From assembly GCA_021201175.1 (NCBI GenBank), contig JAJQFK010000270.1, positions 1 to 11,397 on the forward strand: a stretch of DNA of 11,397 nt, read 5' to 3'. The DNA is from Candidatus Gastranaerophilales bacterium. GTDB lineage: Bacteria > Cyanobacteriota > Vampirovibrionia > Gastranaerophilales > Gastranaerophilaceae. Under the pieces are notes generated by a model. The model made no database searches. It saw only the letters and a list, made by a program, of their open reading frames with translations, and was not told the DNA's origin. Position 1 is the first letter of the stretch. Every line of letters begins with the position of its first letter. Of this stretch, positions 1-5,081 are shown one piece after another. Position numbers and translations under genes: made by a program.

Positions 1-16
1 TCCTTTAAGACTTTGA

Positions 17-136
17 TTTGTTAAAGCAGAAGAACTCGGCGAACTTGAAGATACAGCCTTAAAATCATTTAAGAAAATTATGGCTGCTAATTGGAAACCC
101 GTTAATGAATCCCAAAGTAAAAAAGTTGCAGTTTAG
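17..136 (+). CDS. 3' end of an unrecognised gene (partial, frame broken near the window edge)
   Basis: An open frame of 39 codons ends at TAG 134-136, just before a strong terminator, as expected for the tail of a real gene. The peptide is polar and helix-prone (KAEELGELEDTALKSFKK, then an Asn/Trp/Lys-rich tail ending KKVAV). In the same frame a TGA lies at 14-16, so the gene cannot be followed to the edge. The first 13 or so bases may belong to another frame through a frameshift or a poor contig end. No start codon with a ribosome binding site is visible. I do not recognise the family; a small helical protein is all that can be said. Confidence 0.4.
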   Translation, partial: FVKAEELGELEDTALKSFKKIMAANWKPVNESQSKKVAV

Positions 137-154
137 AATGAATTTTTAAATTAT

Positions 155-189
155 AAAAAATAAGACTTTCAATAGTCTTATTTTTTTTT
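155..189 (+). terminator. Rho-independent terminator
   Basis: TAAGACT (161-167) pairs with AGTCTTA (174-180) around a 6-base loop. The stem is extended by an A-run pairing with the T-run, and nine T follow at 181-189. It lies 19 bases after the stop of the partial gene and closes that transcript. Confidence 0.85.
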
Positions 190-278
190 GGAAAAAATTA
201 AAAAAATTTTTGGCAATTATTTCTTTGTAAAAAACTTTATATATATAGGATTAAGAAATAATTGAGAGATATTTATTT

Positions 279-1361
279 ATGAGTGATGAAATAAGTTTTT
301 CCAATTTTAAAAATTATAATACAATTATAAACAATACAAAAAATGGTGATGATTCCGGTTCAATTTATTCCGGAGATTCAGACACCAATATAAACATTAA
401 CGGCGAAATAGATGAGCCGGTTTATCAGGGTAAAACCGGTGACTGTTGGTTTTTATCCGGAATTTTATCACTTTCTTACACTGATAGAGGTCAAGAAATA
501 TTAAAAAATGCAATCAGTCAAAATGATAACGGTGATTACGAAGTTTATTTTAAAGGTATGGATAAAACATACACTATCACACAAGAAGAATTAATTGCTG
601 CTAATAATGCAACAATAGATGGTGTTAATAAGTATTCTTCCGGTGATGATGATATGCTCTTATTGGAGCTTGCCGCAGAAAAGCTATATCAGGAAATTTA
701 TAATGATGATATAACCGGCGGCTTTTCCTACAATGCCTATAATTGTTTAACTGATGATTCACTATCGTACTATCACACTATAAATTCTGATAAAATGTTT
801 GAACTTTTGGATTACTACAAAGAAAATCAGGACACAGTATCTGCAACATTAGCAATTAGTAATGAATTCGACGGATATGACCTTCCAACAAACCATGAAT
901 ATGCCGTTAAATCATACGATGGAGAAACACTGCACATAACAAATCCATGGGATTCCACCTCTGATATAACTTTAACAAAAGAAGATTTAATAAATAATTA
1001 CGGTCGTTATAGCCTTTCAACATCTTCTCCGACAGAAGAAGGCAATGAAAAAACAACAAAAATAATCGGTTCAACTCTTGGCGGATATTTAGGATATAAA
1101 ATTGATAATGATAATAATGTACAAGATTCTGGTGAAATAGAAACAACCATAATACTTGAAAATGATGAGGAAACAAAAGATGCACTAAATAGATACGGTT
1201 TTACTTATCAGGAGGAAAGCGGATTATATTATAAAGAAAATAATAACGGCAGTAAAACTTATGCCAGATTTGTAACAAATTCAAATAATGAAATAGATTT
1301 AAAATATACAACAATTGCTCCGGATGGTACTTCCAGTACAAAATATTATAAAAAATCGTAG
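279..1361 (+). CDS. Calpain-type (family C2) cysteine protease
   Basis: The 360-residue protein carries a calpain catalytic core. The oxyanion Gln and nucleophile Cys sit in YQGKTGDCWFLS (Q50, C56). The His is in TNHEYAV (H206), and the Asn in the ITNPWDS block (N222), which matches the calpain NPWG motif. All triad residues are present, so activity is plausible. Residues 1-45 are Asp/Asn/Ser-rich and look disordered. The core spans about 46-250, and 260-360 is a beta-rich Tyr/Asn-rich C-terminal part of unknown role. There is no signal peptide, membrane segment, EF-hand or penta-EF-hand domain, so it is either cytosolic or exported by a route without a classical signal. The start has a weak GAGAG (264-268) ten bases before ATG. 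A terminator separates it from the upstream gene, and a good promoter follows before the next gene, so it is probably monocistronic. I saw no confident promoter for it. Substrate unknown. Confidence 0.85.
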   Translation: MSDEISFSNFKNYNTIINNTKNGDDSGSIYSGDSDTNININGEIDEPVYQGKTGDCWFLSGILSLSYTDRGQEILKNAISQNDNGDYEVYFKGMDKTYTITQEELIAANNATIDGVNKYSSGDDDMLLLELAAEKLYQEIYNDDITGGFSYNAYNCLTDDSLSYYHTINSDKMFELLDYYKENQDTVSATLAISNEFDGYDLPTNHEYAVKSYDGETLHITNPWDSTSDITLTKEDLINNYGRYSLSTSSPTEEGNEKTTKIIGSTLGGYLGYKIDNDNNVQDSGEIETTIILENDEETKDALNRYGFTYQEESGLYYKENNNGSKTYARFVTNSNNEIDLKYTTIAPDGTSSTKYYKKS

Positions 1362-1386
1362 CTAATTTCCTATTTGAACATCTTTA

Positions 1387-1415
1387 TTGAAAATATTTTT
1401 CATTCATTAGATAAT
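1387..1415 (+). promoter_or_regulatory. Sigma70-type promoter for the first glucose-6-phosphate isomerase gene
   Basis: TTGAAA (1387-1392) and GATAAT (1410-1415) are separated by 17 bases, each matching the consensus at five of six positions. The expected start near 1422 leaves a leader of about 25 bases containing GAGGA (1436-1440), seven bases before the ATG at 1448. Confidence 0.6.
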
Positions 1416-1447
1416 AACTGTGTATTCACAAAAATGAGGACACTAAA

Positions 1448-2683
1448 ATGACTGAAACAATTGTAAAAGATGTTACTTTGAAATTGGATTTGTCCAACTT
1501 ATCAAAGTACGGGGAAAATGCTAAAAAAGCTGTTGCCGCAATAAAAGAACGCGCAGGTAAAAAAGGTCAATTCCTAAACTGGATTGAAATTTTACCGCAA
1601 AATCAATTAAATACTATTGATAATATTTTTGATTTGGCACAAAAAGCAAAAAACAAAAACTATACAGACTTAGCGATTCTCGGAATCGGCGGCTCTCGTC
1701 ATACTACAGAGTCTTTAGTTAGAATGATAGGCAAAGAAGGAAATGTACATTTCTATTCTTCTGTTGATTCTGAAAGTTTCAGAAGATTTATAAATTCTCT
1801 TGATTTAAATAAAACACAGTTTTTAGTTGTTTCAAAATCCGGAGGTACTATAGAAACTACAGTTGCATATGAAAATGCGAAAAAAGTAATGCAGGAATTT
1901 TTAGAACGTGAAGATGTTTCTGATAGATTTATTGCAATGACAGATATTTCGGCTGAAAAAAGCAATTTAAGAAAATTAGTAAATTCCGGTGATATACAAT
2001 TATCCGGTTGTGTTCATGATGATGTCGGCGGAAGATTTTCTATATTCGATGACGCAACTATCTTTACACTTGCGTACGTTGGGGTATCAAAAGAAGATGT
2101 TATTAAAATGCTCAATGCTTCTTTAAATGCTCAAAAAGAATATTTAAATCCTGATATTAATGAAAATATTGCACTTCAACAAGCTGCATTTAATGTTCAA
2201 TCAAGACTCTCAGGGAATCAAAAACATTTTATTGAGTACTTTGGCGACGCTTTTCAAGGTACTATTTTATGGGAAAAGCAACTAAAAAATGAATCATTAA
2301 AGGCTAGAATATCTACAGATACAAATGTAGGTCCGGGGTATCTTCACTATAATGCCGAAGCTGATTTAGACAGCGCTAATAAAGATTCTTTCTTTACTTT
2401 TGTATATGTAACTCCGCAAGAAAAAGTTACAAAAGCTGTTTTAACAGGTGTAATAAATGCATACTCCAATATGCATCCTGTTTCTGTTGTTGAACTTAAA
2501 GATTTATCTTTAACTACTCTTGCTAAATTTATAGAGTTTAAACATTTTGAAACATTATTTACAGGTAATATTTTAAGACAGGTTGAAGGCTATACAACAT
2601 CTTCTGAAACTGCACTTCCTGAAGTTTTGCAGCCAAATGTTGAAATATATAAAAAAGAAGTAAGAAAAGCAATGGCAGAATAA
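1448..2683 (+). CDS. pgi: Glucose-6-phosphate isomerase homologue, short divergent form
   Basis: A phosphoglucose isomerase family protein with two SIS-type sugar-phosphate folds, expected to interconvert glucose-6-phosphate and fructose-6-phosphate in the cytosol. Visible marks are GIGGS (79-83), the phosphate-binding SKSGGT (129-134), the family signature DDVGGRFS (191-198), a candidate catalytic Glu in QLKNESLK (E282), a candidate His in GYLHYNAE (H300), and a degenerate second signature QPNVEIYK (395-402), where the usual Gly is Asn but the terminal Lys (K402) is kept. At 411 residues it is shorter than the usual 450 or so. A second, canonical isomerase lies at 7818-9215, and the two are clearly different in sequence. 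This copy may have another sugar-phosphate substrate or be a lineage-specific isozyme. Family membership is firm; exact substrate is inferred. The start is set by GAGGA at 1436-1440. Confidence 0.8.
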   Translation: MTETIVKDVTLKLDLSNLSKYGENAKKAVAAIKERAGKKGQFLNWIEILPQNQLNTIDNIFDLAQKAKNKNYTDLAILGIGGSRHTTESLVRMIGKEGNVHFYSSVDSESFRRFINSLDLNKTQFLVVSKSGGTIETTVAYENAKKVMQEFLEREDVSDRFIAMTDISAEKSNLRKLVNSGDIQLSGCVHDDVGGRFSIFDDATIFTLAYVGVSKEDVIKMLNASLNAQKEYLNPDINENIALQQAAFNVQSRLSGNQKHFIEYFGDAFQGTILWEKQLKNESLKARISTDTNVGPGYLHYNAEADLDSANKDSFFTFVYVTPQEKVTKAVLTGVINAYSNMHPVSVVELKDLSLTTLAKFIEFKHFETLFTGNILRQVEGYTTSSETALPEVLQPNVEIYKKEVRKAMAE

Positions 2684-2713
2684 ACAAATAAACGAAATTA
2701 ATTATTTACATTA

Positions 2714-2743
2714 AAAAAGAGGAAACATCTGTTTCCTCTTTTT
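2714..2743. terminator. Bidirectional Rho-independent terminator
   Basis: A 13-bp perfect stem (2714-2726 with 2731-2743, core AGAGGAAAC) encloses a 4-base loop. A-runs and T-runs flank it, so a U-tract is made in either direction. It lies between the convergent isomerase gene (ends 2683, +) and coiled-coil gene (ends 2784, -) and can serve both. Confidence 0.9.
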
Positions 2744-2783
2744 AGTAGCCGAGAATATATTTGAGAACAAAAATTTATTTTAA

Positions 2784-3227
2784 TTATCCAACACCTTTAA
2801 ACTTAGGTGTAGCTCTTTCTATTGCGGAACTTTCAGCTTCTTCTACCGCTTCTAATTGTTCCTGTAATGTTGTAACCATTGTATCTAATCTTTTAACTTC
2901 CATTTCTATGGCGTTTTCTTTAATTGACACTTGATATATATCTCTGTTAATATCATCAAGTTCACTTTGAAATTCTTCTTCTTTTGCAGAAATTAATGCA
3001 TTAATCGAGCTTCTGTCATCTGAATCAGATGTTTCCGACAAATCCTCATAAAGATCCGCCAGTTCTCCTGATTGGGCTGTTTGTAAACTCGATAATTGCT
3101 GCTGCAAACTTGACGTTTGTGTTGCCAGTGCATATTGTTCATTCGACCTTTGGGTCTGTTGAAGTTGGACACTGTTCAACTGTCCGTCCAAAACTATTTT
3201 TCGCTGTGCGAATAATGCGTAACCCAT
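2784..3227 (-). CDS. Small coiled-coil protein of unknown function
   Basis: The 147-residue protein is almost entirely helical and predicted to be coiled coil. One Gln/Ser/Leu-rich helix runs at about 13-57 (many QLQQ and SLQQQL stretches). An acidic linker rich in Ser/Asp lies around 58-73, and a second, charged heptad-like helix runs at about 74-138. The N-terminus MGYALFAQRK and a short basic tail PKFKGVG are the only non-coil parts. There is no signal peptide, Cys or catalytic motif. The start is supported by GAGGAC (3236-3241), eight bases upstream. It has its own promoter region and shares a bidirectional terminator, so it is likely monocistronic. I recall similar short coiled-coil proteins in gut Melainabacteria but cannot name a function. 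Scaffold or assembly roles are guesses only. Confidence 0.8.
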   Translation of the reverse strand: MGYALFAQRKIVLDGQLNSVQLQQTQRSNEQYALATQTSSLQQQLSSLQTAQSGELADLYEDLSETSDSDDRSSINALISAKEEEFQSELDDINRDIYQVSIKENAIEMEVKRLDTMVTTLQEQLEAVEEAESSAIERATPKFKGVG

Positions 3228-3284
3228 TTTTTTTTGTCCTCGGTTTGTTCTCTTATATATATAAAAACATTTTAAAAATGATTC

Positions 3285-3312
3285 ATGATAGAAAAGGGTC
3301 TTTTTGTTACAA
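3285..3312 (-). promoter_or_regulatory. Possible promoter for the coiled-coil gene
   Basis: Read on the minus strand, TTGTAA (3307-3312) and TATCAT (3285-3290) are 16 bases apart, four and five of six matches to consensus. The region is very AT-rich, so chance matches are likely. The -35 overlaps the tandem palindromic site at 3304-3323. Confidence 0.35.
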
Positions 3313-3323
3313 AATTGTTACAA
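3304..3323. repeat. Two tandem TTGTTACAA sites one helical turn apart
   Basis: TTGTTACAA occurs at 3304-3312 and again at 3315-3323, an 11-base step. Each copy is itself a palindrome (TTGT-T-ACAA). It overlaps the likely -35 of the coiled-coil gene, which is the layout of a repressor or activator site. No regulator is identified. Confidence 0.4.
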
Positions 3324-3335
3324 TTTTTATTTATT

Positions 3336-3360
3336 TTGTATATATTTACGATATATACAA
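3336..3360. repeat. 25-base perfect inverted repeat in the rnpA / coiled-coil gap
   Basis: Ten bases (3336-3345, TTGTATATAT) pair perfectly with 3351-3360 around TTACG. No T-run follows in either direction, so it is not a standard terminator. It could be an operator, or a weak processing hairpin at the end of rnpA. The alternating AT content lowers its significance. The rest of 3324-3411 holds no gene that I can support. Confidence 0.35.
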
Positions 3361-3411
3361 TAAATAAAAGATATTATTTTAAAATATAAGAGAGTATACA
3401 ATTCAATAGTA

Positions 3412-3768
3412 CTAGGCGTTTACACCCAACAACTTTTTTATAGAGCAGTCAATACTTGAATAATTGGCAGATAAGCTTTTAGTTTTTGCAACACAAACAA
3501 TAGAAACATATTTATTTATATCTGCCTGCACATTATTACGCAAAATAAGCCTAAAACTCTCTCTCATTAAGCGTTTTATTTTATTACGAACTACGGCTCT
3601 TTTATGAATCTTTTTACTGACGACAAAAGCGATTTTAACAGGAGTTGTTGTGTCTGTTTTTTCTTTTCCGAAATATATACTTAAATATGCATCTGAAGCT
3701 ATATTTTTTTGCTTATACGTTGCAATAATAGCGGAATGTTTTCTTAATCTGTTGCATTTTTTTAGCAT
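3412..3768 (-). CDS. rnpA: Ribonuclease P protein component
   Basis: This basic 118-residue protein has the usual RnpA length. RnpA binds RNase P RNA and helps remove 5' leaders from pre-tRNAs. The N-terminus MLKKCNRLRK is typical of the family. AFVVSKKIHKRAVVRNKIKRLMRES (the part at 47-71) contains the hallmark RNxxKRLMRE at 61-70, and IVCVAK (90-95) matches the usual central strand. The start is fixed by family alignment and by GGAG (3773-3776), though its spacing is short at 4 bases. rpmH lies upstream on the same strand as usual, but a MITE-like element separates them and rnpA has its own promoter. The common followers yidD and yidC are absent from this window; the next gene is an unrelated coiled-coil protein. 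Confidence 0.95.
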   Translation of the reverse strand: MLKKCNRLRKHSAIIATYKQKNIASDAYLSIYFGKEKTDTTTPVKIAFVVSKKIHKRAVVRNKIKRLMRESFRLILRNNVQADINKYVSIVCVAKTKSLSANYSSIDCSIKKLLGVNA

Positions 3769-3781
3769 ATATCTCCAACTC

Positions 3782-3809
3782 TAAAAGGACTGTCATCGCA
3801 GTCCTTTTA
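3782..3809 (-). promoter_or_regulatory. Leader hairpin immediately upstream of the rnpA ribosome binding site
   Basis: An 11-bp perfect stem (3782-3792 with 3799-3809, core GGACTG/CAGTCC) has a 6-base loop. If transcription starts near 3813 from the promoter at 3820-3848, this hairpin forms almost at the 5' end of the rnpA mRNA and ends five bases before GGAG. It may protect the 5' end, modulate translation, or act as a weak terminator for transcripts arriving from rpmH, since the 3' arm ends in TTTT. Confidence 0.6.
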
Positions 3810-3819
3810 CAAAAGTGTA

Positions 3820-3848
3820 ATTATATCAGTATTATTCAAAAATGACAA
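3820..3848 (-). promoter_or_regulatory. rnpA promoter
   Basis: On the minus strand, TTGTCA (3843-3848, five of six) is followed after 17 bases by a perfect TATAAT (3820-3825). That hexamer is preceded by TGA, an extended -10. The promoter lies just beyond the target duplication of the MITE-like element (3853-3860), so the insertion left it intact. Confidence 0.75.
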
Positions 3849-3852
3849 TACA

Positions 3853-3860
3853 AATATTTT
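3853..3860. repeat. Target site duplication, left copy
   Basis: AATATTTT at 3853-3860 directly abuts the left inverted repeat and is repeated exactly at 4013-4020, next to the right one. Eight bases is a normal duplication length for several insertion sequence families. Confidence 0.7.
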
Positions 3861-4012
3861 GGGATTTATATAGCAAATTCCGTTAATCATATCCAGAACT
3901 GTCACACTGAACTTGTTTCAGTGTCTATTAATTAGTAGATTCCGAAACAAGTTCGGAATGACGTTATTACTAAGATTTAATAATATTTGGAGGATTTTGC
4001 TATATAACTCCC
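3861..4012. mobile_element. MITE-like non-autonomous element, 152 bp
   Basis: The element runs from GGGA (3861) to TCCC (4012). Its terminal 21 bases (3861-3881 and 3992-4012) are inverted repeats matching at 19 of 21 positions, sharing the core TTATATAGCAAA. An exact 8-bp direct repeat AATATTTT flanks it. There is no coding capacity, so it would need a transposase supplied in trans. ISL3, IS256 and IS1595 family elements make 8-bp duplications and are candidates, but I cannot assign one. The interior is asymmetric apart from a paired hairpin at 3901-3962. It sits between rpmH and rnpA, upstream of the rnpA promoter. Only one copy is in the window. Confidence 0.75.
3901..3962. repeat. REP-like paired hairpins inside the MITE
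   Basis: Two 26-base arms (3901-3926 and 3937-3962) are imperfect inverted copies separated by 10 AT-rich bases. Each arm is also a hairpin of its own: ACACTGAA/TTCAGTGT around CTTGT, and ATTCCGAA/TTCGGAAT around ACAAG. The two loops are exact complements. The stems differ from each other but each remains self-complementary. Similar palindromes beginning GTCATTCC or GTCA are dispersed in intergenic regions of many bacteria. In the rpmH transcript they could form two adjacent hairpins or one long one. Confidence 0.75.
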
Positions 4013-4020
4013 AATATTTT
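4013..4020. repeat. Target site duplication, right copy, overlapping the rpmH stop
   Basis: AATATTTT at 4013-4020 is identical to 3853-3860. Its last two bases are part of the rpmH stop codon (4019-4021, minus strand), so the insertion landed at the exact 3' end of rpmH without altering the protein. Confidence 0.7.
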
Positions 4021-4171
4021 AAGCTCTTTCTTTTGCAGTAATAGCTAACTGATGACGACCTTTTGCTCTTCTTCTGTTTAAAACTTCTCTGCCGCCTGCG
4101 GTTGCCATACGAGCCATAAATCCGCTTACATTTTGTCTTTTTCTTTTTGTACCTTCAAGTGTACGACGCAT
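4019..4171 (-). CDS. rpmH: 50S ribosomal protein L34
   Basis: This 50-codon gene encodes the small, very basic L34 of the large ribosomal subunit. The N-terminal RRTLEGTKRKRQ and the central SGFMARMATAGGREVLNRRR correspond to the family core TxRKRxxxxGFRARMxTxxGRxVLxxRR, and RAKGRHQLA (36-44) matches the end. A short ITAKERA tail extends it slightly beyond the usual 44-47 residues. The start is supported by AAGGAGA (4179-4185), seven bases upstream. A promoter lies at 4210-4238, divergent from proC. Its usual partner rnpA follows on the same strand after a gap filled by a MITE-like element. Confidence 0.95.
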   Translation of the reverse strand: MRRTLEGTKRKRQNVSGFMARMATAGGREVLNRRRAKGRHQLAITAKERA

Positions 4172-4209
4172 TTTTTTATCTCCTTGAATGTGTTCATTTT
4201 CGTTATATT

Positions 4210-4238
4210 ATAATAAATAAGACATAACATAAAGTCAA
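4210..4238 (-). promoter_or_regulatory. rpmH promoter
   Basis: On the minus strand TTGACT (4233-4238) is followed after 17 bases by TATTAT (4210-4215); an alternative TATAAT at 4207-4212 is three bases further. The block TTATATTATAATAA (4203-4216) also reads TATAAT on the plus strand (4209-4214) and could supply an overlapping divergent -10 for proC, though the plus-strand -35 (TTGAAT 4184-4189, 19-base spacing) is weak. Confidence 0.6.
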
Positions 4239-4265
4239 CAATACAAAATAAAAAGGTAAAATATT

Positions 4266-5069
4266 ATGAACAAAATAGGTTTTATCGGCGGTGGCAAAAT
4301 GGCAACTGCAATAATTAAAGGAATTATCAACTCAAATTGGTGTAAAAGTACTGATATTATTGTTTCTGATAAAAGCGAAGCTGCTCTTGAACAGTTAAAC
4401 GAAATTTACAAAGTAAATACAACTGCAAACAATACACAAGTCGTGCAAGAGTCAGAAATAATATTATTTGCAGTAAAACCTTTTGTTTTAAGAGATGTAA
4501 TTAACGAAATTAAACCTTATACATCAAAAGAAAAAATTATTCTTTCTATTGCCGCAGGTATATCTATTAATACTATAGAAGAACTCACAGGAAAAATTCC
4601 GGTTATAAGAATAATGCCCAATACTCCCGCATTGGTAAATGAAGGCATGAGCGCGATTTGTAAGGGCAATTATGCAAATGATGAACACGCAAAAATTGCT
4701 TCTGAAATATTCAAAAGTGTCGGGAAAGTCATAATTACAGAAGAAAAATATATAGATATTATAACGGCAGTATCAGGTTCTTCTCCGGCATTTTATTACT
4801 ATATAATAAACGAAATCGCAAGAGCAGGTGAAAAATTAGGATTAGACTATAAAACATGCCTGAAATTATCTGCACAAACCGCATTCGGTTCAGCTAAAAT
4901 GATTATGGAATCAGGTATTAATCCCGAACAATTAATAGTTAATGTAACAACTCCGGGGGGCTGTACCGCTGTTGGTAATGAAGTTTTAGTACAAAATAAT
5001 ATTTCTGAAATACTTTTCAATACAATAGAAAAAACTGCGGCAAAAGCAAAAGAACTCGGTAAAAAATAA
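4266..5069 (+). CDS. proC: Pyrroline-5-carboxylate reductase
   Basis: This cytosolic enzyme reduces 1-pyrroline-5-carboxylate to proline with NAD(P)H, the last step of proline synthesis. At 267 residues it has the standard length. The Rossmann motif IGFIGGGKMATAI is at 4-16. The family blocks are FAVKP (68-72), the IRIMPNTPALVNEG region (114-127), VSGSSPAF (169-176), and the signature VTTPGGCTAVGNEVL (227-241). The start has AAAGG (4252-4256) nine bases upstream and is divergent from rpmH. purH starts 12 bases after its stop and an MFS gene one base after purH, so the three are probably one transcript. No proA or proB is in the window. Confidence 0.95.
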   Translation: MNKIGFIGGGKMATAIIKGIINSNWCKSTDIIVSDKSEAALEQLNEIYKVNTTANNTQVVQESEIILFAVKPFVLRDVINEIKPYTSKEKIILSIAAGISINTIEELTGKIPVIRIMPNTPALVNEGMSAICKGNYANDEHAKIASEIFKSVGKVIITEEKYIDIITAVSGSSPAFYYYIINEIARAGEKLGLDYKTCLKLSAQTAFGSAKMIMESGINPEQLIVNVTTPGGCTAVGNEVLVQNNISEILFNTIEKTAAKAKELGKK

Positions 5070-5081
5070 AATGGAGAAAAT

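Noticed and set aside
14..16. TGA read as an amino acid (recoded genetic code)
   Set aside because: purH and thiL end properly in TGA at their family-standard C-termini, so the standard bacterial code is used.
3336..3360. rnpA terminator
   Set aside because: The inverted repeat is perfect, but no U-run follows on either strand and the stem is nearly all A-T, so termination is not supported.
3029..3367. Plus-strand frame of 112 codons
   Set aside because: It lies antisense to the coiled-coil gene and its promoter region, has no ribosome binding site, and ends in low-complexity AT-rich codons; it is a shadow.
3782..3809. Rho-independent terminator of rpmH
   Set aside because: The stem is good, but only four T lie within its 3' arm and the rnpA ribosome binding site follows at once. 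With a strong promoter just upstream it fits better as a leader hairpin, though weak termination of read-through is not excluded.
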